This document shows, one piece after another, positions 43,288 to 51,790 of a DNA stretch of 64,000 bases; the stretch's first letter is position 1; each line of letters starts with the position of its first letter. The position numbers and the translations under genes were made by a program. The notes below the pieces were generated by a model, which searched no databases, was not told the origin of the DNA, and was given only the letters and a program-made list of their open reading frames with translations. The stretch comes from Nesterenkonia sandarakina (lineage in GTDB: Bacteria > Actinomycetota > Actinomycetes > Actinomycetales > Micrococcaceae), in NCBI RefSeq assembly GCF_013410215.1, contig NZ_JACCFQ010000002.1, positions 1 to 64,000 on the forward strand, written 5' to 3'.

Positions 43288-43725
43288 ATGCCGCGGAGCA
43301 CCTTCTTTAGCTTCCACCCCGAGCATGAGCCCTTTAGGTCGACCATCGTGTGCGAGAGCCCCCAACTGGAGGAACGCCATAAGGCTTGGATCCGATCCTC
43401 GCGGTGGAACCGGGTCAGTCCGGCAGATGACTCCACCACGGCTCATCTGCTGCTGAAGAGCCTGAAGCACACCGCTGTCACGGCGGTGTTGATCGGCCCG
43501 GACACCACGAACCATCGATGGGTCCAACACTTGATCGAGATAAGCCGTAAGCGGGGGAACGGGCTGTTCGGCATCTACCTGCATAACATCAAGAACGAGG
43601 AAGGACAGATAGCACCCAAAGGAGAGAACCCGTTACCACCGGGGTGCCCCACCTACGACTGGGTCTTTGACCACGGTCCGAGCAACCTCGCGGCATGGGT
43701 CGACGCGGCCTACTATGCACCCTGA
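43288..43725 (+). CDS. TIR-like (MTH538/ThsB-type) domain protein
   Basis: 145 residues covering one TIR-like domain of the MTH538/ThsB type. Key matches are the first strand TFFSFHPEHE, the strand and loop VTAVLIGPDTTNHRWVQHLIEIS, and GLFGIYLHNIKNEEGQ followed by KGENPLPP. ThsB proteins of Thoeris make a cyclic ADP-ribose signal on phage infection, which activates ThsA. No ThsA-like gene is near: the flanks are an AMIN-like lipoprotein and a deacetylase. The protein could work with a distant partner, or do something else. The ribosome-binding site is weak. Confidence 0.8.
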   Translation: MPRSTFFSFHPEHEPFRSTIVCESPQLEERHKAWIRSSRWNRVSPADDSTTAHLLLKSLKHTAVTAVLIGPDTTNHRWVQHLIEISRKRGNGLFGIYLHNIKNEEGQIAPKGENPLPPGCPTYDWVFDHGPSNLAAWVDAAYYAP

Positions 43726-43803
43726 CCCCCGGCTCCCCCGCCAGGAGCTCGAAGCACATCCAAACAGCAACGTGAGCACTCCTCGAGAGCCTGCAGCGCG
43801 TCT

Positions 43804-44751
43804 ATGACCAATGCCACCGAGAACGACTCTTTTTCGGAAGTGTCTGCCCCACACCTTGGGACCCCCAACTCCAGCGGAGCTCACCTAGATCGCCGTGCCG
43901 CACTAGCCATGTTCGGTTCAGGTGTGGTGGTCTCCGCGATCTCCGCCTGCTCCAGGGGCCCCTCGAAACCAGCACCAACGCCTGCTGCCACGAAGACCGC
44001 CCCACCAGTGCCGTCAGCGGCCCCGGACCAAGGCCAGACCGGTGTGGCGTCGCGGGAGGAGATCATCGCGAATTACCAGAACGTCGCACCCGGAGAGTTC
44101 GGACCAGACATCCCTGGAATCAAGGTTGCACTCCCTCCGGGCAGCACGGTCGCTGCGATCACTCTTGATGCCTGTGGTGGCCCCAACGGTTCAGGACTTG
44201 ATCGGCAGATCCTGGACACCCTGCGGTATTTCCAGATCCCGGCGACGCTGTTCATCAACCAACGGTGGGCCCAAGAGCACCCCGAAACGATGGGGGAACT
44301 TGTCGACGATACGTTGTTCGATATCGAGAATCACGGCACAAAACATCTGCCCCTGTCGGTGGATGGTCAGGCCGTCTACGGGATCGAGGGAACCCGTTCC
44401 GTTGGGGAGGTCTATGACGAGATCATGGGCAACCAGGAGTACCTACGATCTGAGTATGGCGTCCAATGCCAGTTCTTCCGGCCCGGCACCGCGTTTCTTG
44501 ATGAGACCTCGGCGCAAATTTGTCTTGACCTGGGTCTGACACCTGCGGGGTTCAGCCTCAACCTCGATAATGGGGCGACTCTTCCTGCGGAGAGCGTGGA
44601 GGAACGGGTGACTCATTTTGCCGGTGGGGATATCGGGCTGGGTCACTTCAATATCCCCTCGTCCGGGACTGGCACAGGCCTGGCAAGAGCACTCCCGCAG
44701 CTCATGGAACGAGACATTGAGTTCGCCACTCTCCGGCAGGCAACGCGGTGA
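43804..44751 (+). CDS. Secreted polysaccharide deacetylase (NodB domain)
   Basis: 315 residues. A twin-arginine-like start (LDRRAALAMFGSG) and a cysteine in SACSRG suggest a secreted, possibly lipid-anchored protein; a Pro/Ala/Thr linker follows. The NodB domain shows the catalytic Asp in AITLDACGG, the zinc ligands in IENHGTKH and the FFRPGTAFLD motif. It probably removes acetyl groups from peptidoglycan or another wall polymer and so alters lysozyme sensitivity. Stands alone; site R7 follows it. Confidence 0.85.
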   Translation: MTNATENDSFSEVSAPHLGTPNSSGAHLDRRAALAMFGSGVVVSAISACSRGPSKPAPTPAATKTAPPVPSAAPDQGQTGVASREEIIANYQNVAPGEFGPDIPGIKVALPPGSTVAAITLDACGGPNGSGLDRQILDTLRYFQIPATLFINQRWAQEHPETMGELVDDTLFDIENHGTKHLPLSVDGQAVYGIEGTRSVGEVYDEIMGNQEYLRSEYGVQCQFFRPGTAFLDETSAQICLDLGLTPAGFSLNLDNGATLPAESVEERVTHFAGGDIGLGHFNIPSSGTGTGLARALPQLMERDIEFATLRQATR

Positions 44752-45272
44752 CGTTCAAAAACACAATGTGCGCACAATGGGAGTAACAGCGGCCCCCACT
44801 GACGAAGGCTGAGCCCGCAAGGAGGTAGGGCTATTTCCTGTTCGAGCGCACTCTCGTGGGGCTCAGACCGTAGAACCTCGAAGACTTGGTCGAAGGGTTC
44901 ACATTCCGTCTGTCGTTCTCCACGGTGTTGGCGAGAACCTCTGTCCTGGAACTCCACAGTCATTGCACCGTACGGCGGACTAATAGGGCCCACGGTGCTT
45001 TCGCATCATGTCTGATGATGAGGTGAGCCTCCTTGCGGCTTATAACCCCGGCGTGACTACACCAAGAGCGTCTGACTAGTCGCTTGGTGCACATAGGCTC
45101 CATTAGAGGCAGTTGGTTCTGTCGTTGAACGGGGATATCCCTGAGGTATCCAGCGGGAACTTATGTCCGTACCCCCGAGTAATGTCAGCTTATGTTTGCC
45201 CCACCTAACTCATTGCACACACTCCCGCATCCTTTCTACGACCGCGAGCTCACGATGACTGATATAGCAGCG
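44752..45272. other. 520-bp gap without a gene
   Basis: No supported frame. Contains a small dyad (TGTGCGCACA, 44767-44776) and a member of the palindrome family at 44812-44832 (AGCCCGCAAG... GGGCT). Confidence 0.4.
44812..44832 (+). repeat. Palindrome family, short site R7
   Basis: AGCCCGCAAG with a GGGCT partner arm; shares CCCGCAAG with sites R3 and R4. Lies 60 bases after the deacetylase gene. Confidence 0.4.
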
Positions 45273-45545
45273 TTAGCGATCGCCCTTGAGGTCACCCCAC
45301 TGGAGGTCTTGAAGTCTCTCCATCGTTCTGGAGATTAGACACTCGACATCCACTTGAAGCACTGAGGCGATGGAGAACAGGTGGGAGACCGGTATGTCAC
45401 GTTTCCCGTTGAGATACCGGTGGACGGTGGAGTCCGCCAGTCCAGAAGCGACTGCGACGTCCTTCATCGTCATCTGACGAGCGGCTCGTTCGGCGCGGAG
45501 TTGCGCCGCTAGAGCGGACGCAAATTCTGATGCTCGATTATCCAT
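45273..45545 (-). CDS. XRE family HTH repressor (phage-type)
   Basis: 90 residues with one XRE helix-turn-helix (MTMKDVAVASGLADSTVHRYLNGKRDIPV) and a short tail. On the minus strand a -10-like TACAAT ends six bases before the ATG, so the message is probably leaderless. Divergent from another HTH gene across a 93-bp spacer with repeated ACTGTCC motifs, like a phage immunity switch. Confidence 0.8.
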   Translation of the reverse strand: MDNRASEFASALAAQLRAERAARQMTMKDVAVASGLADSTVHRYLNGKRDIPVSHLFSIASVLQVDVECLISRTMERLQDLQWGDLKGDR

Positions 45546-45577
45546 TCATTCATTGTATACCCCCTTCGGACATCAGA

Positions 45578-45647
45578 ACTGTCCAAATGGGCATACTTCG
45601 CCGTTGCAACTGTCCGTTCGAGCAATTAATGTATCCATATGGACAGA
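45578..45647. promoter_or_regulatory. Control region with three ACTGTCC-type sites and leaderless promoter
   Basis: ACTGTCC occurs at 45578-45584 and 45609-45615, and in inverted form (TCTGTCC) at 45641-45647. The plus-strand promoter is TTGCAA (45604-45609), 17-bp spacer, TAATGT (45627-45632), six bases from the ATG at 45639, so its transcript is probably leaderless. The three sites overlap or flank both starts, as operators of a repressor pair would. Confidence 0.65.
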
Positions 45648-45872
45648 TCCAGACTGGTTTCGCATCGCATCCGAGATGCACTACTCAACGCAAATCGAAC
45701 CCAGGAATGGCTGTCCATGAAAACAGGAATAAGCCATAGGACACTATGCCGCAAAATGAGTACACGGACTGATTTTACAGTCACGGAAGTATGGAAAATA
45801 TCAACTGCTTTAAATCTAGGATTGACTACTTTTTTTGAGGCGACAGGTGATGAGAGGCACGGAAATTTGTGA
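45639..45872 (+). CDS. Second HTH regulator (Cro/repressor-like)
   Basis: 77 residues with an XRE-like helix-turn-helix (RTQEWLSMKTGISHRTLCRKMS) and a C-terminal helix. Preceded by a well-spaced promoter and translated from a probable leaderless mRNA. First gene of an operon with holin and amidase. GC content is low compared with the surroundings, indicating foreign origin. Confidence 0.7.
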   Translation: MDRSRLVSHRIRDALLNANRTQEWLSMKTGISHRTLCRKMSTRTDFTVTEVWKISTALNLGLTTFFEATGDERHGNL

Positions 45873-45878
45873 ACTAGC

Positions 45879-46100
45879 ATGAGAAAAATTCCAGACGCCA
45901 AAATAAGGATAATAATTTACCATGTTGTGGCCGCCGCACTATTCGTGGCACTTGTTACCGATTCAATTACGGCACAGCAGGTTAACGAGTATCTTTATGT
46001 TTTGACTCTAATACTTGGTATTGGTGGAGTTGAAGTGGCTGCAAGAACTGCCAAGTTGAAAACAAATAAAAAAGAGGATTTTGAGGATAAAAATGGTTAA
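45879..46100 (+). CDS. Phage holin-like small membrane protein
   Basis: 73 residues with two hydrophobic segments (IIIYHVVAAALFVALVTDSI and YLYVLTLILGIGGVEVAA) and a lysine-rich C-terminal tail, as in small phage holins. Begins 6 bp after the HTH gene and overlaps the amidase gene by 8 bp. Its place just before an endolysin is the main evidence. Low GC. Confidence 0.7.
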   Translation: MRKIPDAKIRIIIYHVVAAALFVALVTDSITAQQVNEYLYVLTLILGIGGVEVAARTAKLKTNKKEDFEDKNG

Positions 46101-47223
46101 CATTATTAGTCGTGAAGAGTGGGGCGCTACCCAGGTCGATGGGAATGGAAGTCGACAGCCTTCGAACCTCGTCAGGGTTCTCCACCACTCGGCTGGGCCG
46201 ACCCCTTCAACGGGAAACAGCCTGTCTGCCGACATCGCCGTCGTCCAGAACCTTGAGGTTATTGGGCAAAACCGGTTCGAGCGTGGGATTTCATATACCT
46301 TCATTGTGACCCCCGCTGGACGAGTCTTCGAAGGTCACTCGATTGGTCGGGTCGGCACTCACACACTGGGCCAGAACTCTACCGGCGCCGGTATCTGCAT
46401 TCCCGGCGATTACACCTCGCAGGACATCTCGACCGCCGCTGAAAATGCGCTGATCGAACTGCTCCAGGAGGGTGTGGACAGAGGCTGGTGGACTAGCTCA
46501 TCCATCAGTGGTGGACATCGGGACTACGTCGCAGGGGAATGCCCAGGAGACATCCTGTACTCCCGGATCGATGAGATCAATGCTCGCGCGCAGGGGGGAT
46601 CACCCGACCCCGGCGACCCGGATGATGACAACGGTGGTGGCGTCACCCCGGGGCCGTTCACCGGTTTTATCCGTGCCACCGCCGATGGTGATCTCCGTGT
46701 AGGACCCTCTTCCAGCAGCAGCTTCGTACGGACTGTCCTTGAGGGCCAGATCATGCTTGCCGCAGAAGGAGAGGCAGAGTGGTGGACTCGAGTCGGCGAT
46801 TATTGGTTCCCCAACCGCCGGGTGCAGTCCAGCGGTGGCGTGGTTGCTCGCGGACTTCTGCACGGACAGTGGCCAGACCGAGACATGCGTGTCGTCGGAG
46901 AGATCGGCACCGAAGCTGACTTCGCTTGGCGGGAACTACTCGCGCAGGTGGGCTTCAACACGGGCAACGCATACCTGGACCGCCACGCCTGGCTGGGTTC
47001 ACGAGGGTACTCCGGAGCGCACACACAGCGCCTCCAGCAGTTCCTCCGGGATCGGATCGATCCCAACGACGGCCTGCCCTTCTACCGAAACGCAGCGGGT
47101 ACAGGTCCTGGTGAAGTGGACAACTCCAGGGGTCCGCGCACAAATCAGGGAGAGATCCGTTTCCTGAACTGGCAGCGAGAGTTCTTCGACAACGTTGAAT
47201 ACTACTCACACTATTCTTCGTAA
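46093..47223 (+). CDS. Phage-type N-acetylmuramoyl-L-alanine amidase (endolysin)
   Basis: 376 residues from the ATG at 46093 with GAGGAT upstream; an in-frame TTG at 46081 is less likely. The N-terminal PGRP/amidase_2 domain has zinc ligands in VRVLHHSAG, GGHRDY and ECPGD, and cleaves peptidoglycan stem peptides from the glycan. An acidic Gly/Pro/Asp linker (about 160-185) leads to an SH3-like wall-binding module (FIRATADGDLRVGPSSSSSFV ... WWTRVGDYWF) and a C-terminal helical module. No signal peptide, so export needs the holin. Followed by a strong terminator. Confidence 0.88.
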   Translation: MVNIISREEWGATQVDGNGSRQPSNLVRVLHHSAGPTPSTGNSLSADIAVVQNLEVIGQNRFERGISYTFIVTPAGRVFEGHSIGRVGTHTLGQNSTGAGICIPGDYTSQDISTAAENALIELLQEGVDRGWWTSSSISGGHRDYVAGECPGDILYSRIDEINARAQGGSPDPGDPDDDNGGGVTPGPFTGFIRATADGDLRVGPSSSSSFVRTVLEGQIMLAAEGEAEWWTRVGDYWFPNRRVQSSGGVVARGLLHGQWPDRDMRVVGEIGTEADFAWRELLAQVGFNTGNAYLDRHAWLGSRGYSGAHTQRLQQFLRDRIDPNDGLPFYRNAAGTGPGEVDNSRGPRTNQGEIRFLNWQREFFDNVEYYSHYSS

Positions 47224-47256
47224 ATCGAATAATAGTGAGGCTGCATAAATAAATCT

Positions 47257-47297
47257 TGGTGGCCCAGTACGTGAAACTTGCACCTACTGGGCCACCA
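47257..47297 (+). terminator. Terminator after the lysis cassette
   Basis: Perfect 13-bp inverted repeat (47257-47269 and 47285-47297, arm TGGTGGCCCAGTA), 15-base loop, 33 bases after the amidase stop. Confidence 0.85.
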
Positions 47298-47687
47298 GGT
47301 GTCTTTTCGCTTTGGATACTGAAACCACACTTTGATTATTAAAGGCCTCCCAGAGCATTCGTCCGGTAAGGCCCCAGCCCTTGTCCAGATGCCCCGGTGT
47401 CGCTGCTGTCAGCTCGCTAGCCTTGACCCCTTCGGCACGCCATCCGACTAGGACATCGTCTTTGCTCTCAAATCGGGAGTAACCCCTAAATCGGTGGTCG
47501 CGAGACGAGTGTCGCCGAGCGTAAGGGAGTGCCGGGGAAGCAATCTGGTAGAGGACTACTAGGCCTAAGTGACCAGTTAGTTGTCACAGCGAAATATTTC
47601 CGTCGACAAGTGAGCTGAGTTACTCTGAACGAGTCGCGGTCGAGGTCCTCGAACGCGATCAAACCATTGTGACGAGGAGTCCCTCTG
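47298..47687. other. Upstream region of the CHRD-like gene
   Basis: Nearly 400 bases without a gene. TTGTC (47581-47585), the palindrome GAAATATTTC (47591-47600) and GACAA (47605-47609) form a nested dyad about 80 bases before the next start codon, a possible operator. Confidence 0.4.
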
Positions 47688-48509
47688 ATGCGTAAATCCA
47701 AATTCTTCGCAGTCCCGACACTGGCCTTAGGAGCGATGCTCCTCAGCGCTGGCCCCGCAATGGCCCACTCCGGCCATGGCCCCGAGACCGACGGCGCCGC
47801 CACCCTTGATGAGAGCCAGACCTGGTCCTCCCAGGCGTCCCTGGCGTCCTTGAACAACAGCGGAACCATCGGCGATGTCCTGATCGAGGGCCAGGGCAAC
47901 CAGGCCACGGTCTACATGACAGTCGAAGGCGCCGCCGAGACCTTCATGGACGGGCCTTTCCCCCATGCCCAGCACATCCACTTCGGCGCCCAGGGTGTTT
48001 GCCCACCAGACAGCGCGGACCAGAACGGCGACGGTGCGGTCAACGTCGAAGAAGGCGCACCCTTCTACGGCGGCATCGGATCCTCGCTGACCATCGAGGG
48101 TGACACCTCGGCCGATTCAGCTCTGGCCGTGGAGCGCTTCCCCGGTGGCAGCAGCTACACCTACGAACGGACTATCGAGCTTCCTGATGACGTAGTGGAC
48201 TCCATTTCGAGTGGCACCGGCGTCGTCGTGGTCCACGGTGTCGATCCAACACTCCTGAGTGAGGAGGCCGCGAATGCTCCCTCGGAGCTTGATGAGTCGC
48301 TGCCCCTGGCCGCGACCCTGCCCGCAGCCTGTGGCACGCTGCTTGCCTCGCAGATGGAGCAGATGCCTGAGGGGGGCGCTGACACCGGCGTGGCTGGCGG
48401 AAGCTCTGAGGGTACCGGGATGGCCCTGGCAGCAGGTGGTGGAGCCCTGGCTTTGGGCGCCATCGGTGCCGGCGCCTACGTGATGCGTAAGCGCACCAGC
48501 GAATCGTGA
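47688..48509 (+). CDS. Secreted, membrane-anchored CHRD-like protein
   Basis: 273 residues: Sec signal peptide (ending around AMAHS), an extracellular domain (about 30-225) with FPHAQHIHFGAQGVCPPDSADQNGDG, reminiscent of CHRD or SOD-like secreted domains and containing a DxNxDG calcium-loop-like motif, and a C-terminal anchor helix followed by KRTSES. No LPXTG. Found as exported proteins in many Micrococcales; function unknown. A good hairpin follows. Confidence 0.7.
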   Translation: MRKSKFFAVPTLALGAMLLSAGPAMAHSGHGPETDGAATLDESQTWSSQASLASLNNSGTIGDVLIEGQGNQATVYMTVEGAAETFMDGPFPHAQHIHFGAQGVCPPDSADQNGDGAVNVEEGAPFYGGIGSSLTIEGDTSADSALAVERFPGGSSYTYERTIELPDDVVDSISSGTGVVVVHGVDPTLLSEEAANAPSELDESLPLAATLPAACGTLLASQMEQMPEGGADTGVAGGSSEGTGMALAAGGGALALGAIGAGAYVMRKRTSES

Positions 48510-48583
48510 TCTCGAGCCGACAAGGGTAGACTCGCCCCAAGTGACTCACGTCACCTGAGTAATGAGATTATTCGCAGGTGCGA

Positions 48584-48628
48584 AGTAGTGGCCTCGCGGG
48601 ACTTCAATAGTCCTGTGGGGCCACTACT
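48584..48628 (+). terminator. Terminator of the CHRD-like gene
   Basis: AGTAGTGGCC (48584-48593) and GGCCACTACT (48619-48628) form a 10-bp perfect stem, extended inward with mismatches, about 75 bases after the stop. Confidence 0.75.
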
Positions 48629-49190
48629 GTTCTATCACTCTTGGCGCTGCTTACCACCCTGTTGCCGAAGCGTCCGTGGCGTCTATTTCTCGACGGATAT
48701 ACCCGACATGGGTCAGTAGGGCGGAGCAACAAAGCAGCTGCGCGTAAGCCGATCCTTGAGCGTGCATCACGCGCGGCACTGTAGTCATACTTGAGGCCAC
48801 GGCTCACCTCTCGGATCGGAGCGGACAGATCATAGAGCCAAGTGGTTCCTGACCCGCGCCGCGGGTCGAATCAGCTCGGGCAGGTCCAGCCCACGGGTTC
48901 TATGGTTAATACCGAAGCACCAACCCTGATGAGTCAAAAACGTATCCCGGCGACACTTCCCTCCCCTCGACCGGTGAAACCCTCGGTTCAGCCCTACGCA
49001 TGCCTCTCCTCGGCATTGCCTACGTTCGTCTACGGGGTAGCTGGGCGTTCGATTCCCCGGCTTACACCACGGAACTGGCGGGATTGACCCCAATGGAGTA
49101 CGAAGCAATCATGAGCCCCGGCGTCGCTCTCGCGGCGTGACTTTAACTGTCACCTATCGGTGCGGCAGACCCTGTAAGAAGTTCGATCCG
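48629..49190. other. 560-bp gap without a supported gene
   Basis: A minus-strand frame around 48648-48797 (about 50 codons, GTG start) is open but has no ribosome-binding site or domain. A tRNA T-loop-like stretch at 49045 has no matching arms. I see nothing firm here. Confidence 0.35.
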
Positions 49191-49673
49191 ATGATGTCGA
49201 CTGTGGTCTCCCACAACGCAGCGGCGTTCTTCGCGTTACGAGCGGCACCGGAGGGCTTGCGTACTGCCGGAGGGTATGCCTCACGCAGTGAGTACTGGTG
49301 GGTTGCCCTTGCACAGTTCGTCCTCTATCTCGTCCTTGCCGGGATCTACGCAGCAGTCTTCACAAGCCTCCTCGATGGTTCTCCGAATCTTGAGACCTAC
49401 AACACCGGGATGAGTGCGGGATTTGAAGCTGAGGGTGGCGCAGCCGTGGCCCTGATGGCGATCAGCCTGGTCAACCTCGGCGTAGCTCTTGCGCTTCTGA
49501 TCCCCACCTTGTCAGTGACATGGCGTCGCCTCCATGACGCGGGGTTCCCCGGCCCTTTCTACTTCTTGGCCCTCATCCCTGTCATCGGTCCTATTCTGCT
49601 GCTGGTCTTTTTGGCGTTCCCCACCCGCCAAGAACGACACAAAACCATCTGGACAGACCCGATCAACGACTAG
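49191..49673 (+). CDS. DUF805 family membrane protein
   Basis: About 160 residues. The family pattern is clear: YASRSEYWWVALAQFVLY, then RRLHDAGFPGPFYFLALIP followed by VIGPILLL. Three or four helices. Function unknown, although related YhaH-type proteins sit in the inner membrane. ATGs at 49191 and 49194 are both possible; a GTG at 49137 is less likely. Confidence 0.85.
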   Translation: MMSTVVSHNAAAFFALRAAPEGLRTAGGYASRSEYWWVALAQFVLYLVLAGIYAAVFTSLLDGSPNLETYNTGMSAGFEAEGGAAVALMAISLVNLGVALALLIPTLSVTWRRLHDAGFPGPFYFLALIPVIGPILLLVFLAFPTRQERHKTIWTDPIND

Positions 49674-50097
49674 GGCAGGCCCCCAAGCGAGTTACGAAGC
49701 AACCGGGCCTCACACGGTGGGGCGCAGGCTCTGAAGCCTCCATGTTCTGTCGTGCAGATGACTCCCCAGACGAAGTCGATCCAGAAAGGTCAATGAGGTG
49801 CACGGAAACTCATTCCTCAGCAGGCCGCCAAGTCAGCGTGGCGTGGTCCGATCTCGCCCTCAGCGCTAGGGGTACTAGGCACCCGTGTGGTTCGGGTCTA
49901 CGGTGCACAGTCGGAACGCGCATCTAATCGTCGACTTCACTTTGGACAGCCTCGCGACCCTCGACGCCTACTCTGTCCAGCGGGTTCACAGGTATGCCCC
50001 AGGGACGGAGGCGACGTATCGGCCACCACCTTGCGAGACGCTACAGGGGATGGGTCTGTCTCACGATCCGACCCCGGTTCTGCACCAGGACCAGCTG
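49674..50097. other. 420-bp gap
   Basis: Begins with a stem AGGCCC/GGGCCT (about 49678-49710) that may terminate the DUF805 gene. Open frames on the plus strand continue into the antisense of the next gene and are not supported. Confidence 0.35.
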
Positions 50098-51159
50098 TTA
50101 CTGTGGCGCCACTACGGCCGAGAGGAACGCGACGGCAGCGACACTGAGAGCCCCTATGAGAACCACCGCAGCAATGTGGAATCGCAGCTGGTCACGCAGG
50201 ATCCCGATAAACTCTCGGATCACGGCACTGGGCAAGAAGTACCATGCCGTTTTCGCCCCGATGACGTGTGCCCGCATGCCCAGCTGTCGGGTCAGGAGAG
50301 CAGCTCGAAATGCGTGATAGCTGCTGGTGACCACCAACACGGGAGACTGTGGGTCCGATACCAGCGCGCGGGAGAACTCGAGGTTCTCTGCTGTATTTCT
50401 TGACGCCGTCTCTGGGATGACCTGGTCCGGTTCAGTGCCCTGGCCGATCAGGTAATCACGCATCGCCTGACCTTCAGGCACTGGTTCGTCCGGGCCCTGT
50501 CCACCACTGGTGACCAGCAGCGGCGCCTCGTATCGGCGCTGTGCCTCTAAGCCCTTGTCCAATCTGCCTGCCAGCAATGGCGGGACCCGACCGTCGATCA
50601 GACCTGCCCCAAGCACGATGACCGCCTCCGGGGTGAGTCGGACCGGTCTCCATCGGTACAGCAGAGAAGCCACCAGAAAGACCGCGAAGCAGAATCCGAA
50701 GTACCCCACCAGCAGCGTGACGGCCAGGTGCAGTCCATAGCGGATCAAGTAGCCCACATCGTCGCGGACGATCCCGTCGGGTTCAAGCAGCCGCAAAGTC
50801 GTCGGAAGAACCACCAAGGCTACGCCCCCGAGCAGAGCCAGAGCGTTACCGAGAGAGCGGCTCTCCCGCCGAAGCACGGTCACCCCGCTCCACAGGAGAA
50901 ACACAGTCAAGACCGGGTAACCCAGGACGTTGCCTGCCACCAGGATCACCAGCACGGTGACGCCAGTGCCCAGGAGCACCCCCGAGTGTCCAAGCTCCAG
51001 CGCGAGGAATCCACCAGCGACCAAAGCGATCAGCGCTGCGGCCATTCCCAGGATGAACGCCCCGAGCCGGCGGCCGTCCCGGACGTACTTCCCCAACCCC
51101 CAGCCTGCTGCTACGACACCCAACAGCAGCGCAATCCCCCACACCCAGGACAGCGTCAT
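50098..51159 (-). CDS. YdcF/SanA-like (DUF218) membrane protein
   Basis: 353 residues. Five or six helices fill the first 170 residues; the DUF218 domain follows (AVIVLGAGLIDGRVPPLLAGRL, LLVTSGGQGPDEPVPEGQAM, ASRNTAENLEFS, VLVVTSSYHAFRAALLTRQLG). Such proteins are linked to envelope integrity and antibiotic tolerance; the reaction is unproven. The start overlaps the stop of the MmpS-like gene by 4 bp. Confidence 0.87.
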   Translation of the reverse strand: MTLSWVWGIALLLGVVAAGWGLGKYVRDGRRLGAFILGMAAALIALVAGGFLALELGHSGVLLGTGVTVLVILVAGNVLGYPVLTVFLLWSGVTVLRRESRSLGNALALLGGVALVVLPTTLRLLEPDGIVRDDVGYLIRYGLHLAVTLLVGYFGFCFAVFLVASLLYRWRPVRLTPEAVIVLGAGLIDGRVPPLLAGRLDKGLEAQRRYEAPLLVTSGGQGPDEPVPEGQAMRDYLIGQGTEPDQVIPETASRNTAENLEFSRALVSDPQSPVLVVTSSYHAFRAALLTRQLGMRAHVIGAKTAWYFLPSAVIREFIGILRDQLRFHIAAVVLIGALSVAAVAFLSAVVAPQ

Positions 51160-51614
51160 CCCTGGTCATCCTGAGCCGGGACGGTGGCGCTGCATTCCAC
51201 GGCTTCACCAGGAGCGCTTGATTCTGCTTCCACCAACGTTTCAGAGTCATCGATGATCACAGCGCATCCCAGGACGACGCCGGGGACACCAGCAACAGAG
51301 ACCGACACGTCGTCATCGACTCGACCGAGTGTTTCAAACTGTGCCGGTTCAGAGCTCTCAGTCACGGTGGTCGCAACGGTCTCTTGCTCGCTGAGACCTG
51401 TTTCACGCCATTGGTACTCAACGCGCAGGTTCTCGCTCCCAGCCTCTCCTGAAACCGTGTGGATTTCGTAGGTCACCGCGCGTGAGTCCTCGAAGAAACC
51501 GCAGCTGCTCAGAGCGAGACCAAGGGTCATCCCCACGACGCTGATGGAGATGCCGGATCGCATCTTCTTGGTCGCTGTTGGGCCTGTGTGCCCGTAGGTG
51601 CTGATGACGGTCAT
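51156..51614 (-). CDS. MmpS-like lipoprotein
   Basis: 152 residues from the ATG at 51614, which is 7 bases from GAGGAG (the ATG at 51620 is too close). Signal peptide with lipobox ALSSC, then a beta-sandwich pattern of the MmpS family: TYEIHTVSGEAGSENLRVEYQW ... VSVSVAGVPGVVLGCAVIIDD ... AVECSATV, with two conserved cysteines. MmpS proteins usually assist MmpL/RND exporters; here the partner is a DUF218 protein, which is unusual. Confidence 0.65.
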   Translation of the reverse strand: MTVISTYGHTGPTATKKMRSGISISVVGMTLGLALSSCGFFEDSRAVTYEIHTVSGEAGSENLRVEYQWRETGLSEQETVATTVTESSEPAQFETLGRVDDDVSVSVAGVPGVVLGCAVIIDDSETLVEAESSAPGEAVECSATVPAQDDQG

Positions 51615-51790
51615 GCTCATTCTCCTCAGATGCTCATCGGTGGCCCGCGATGACTGGACGCGGGTGGGTTTGAAGAAGGGGTGCCTGATCTCAGGCGCCT
51701 AGAGGACGCGGGGCACCTGTGTGCGAGGACCTTGATGGGATCTCGTCGTTGGTGCCGAGGCGTCGGCGCTGCCGGTCTTTGCTTGTCTCG

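Noticed and set aside
43288-44751. Complete Thoeris system
   Set aside because: The neighbouring gene is a NodB deacetylase, not a ThsA-type NADase; only the ThsB-like part is supported.
49040-49075. tRNA-like T-loop (GTTCGATTCCC)
   Set aside because: The flanking stems do not pair well, and no anticodon arm or acceptor stem could be found upstream.
49885-50403. Plus-strand 172-codon frame near 50 kb
   Set aside because: Its second half is antisense to the DUF218 gene and the first half has no recognisable domain or ribosome-binding site.
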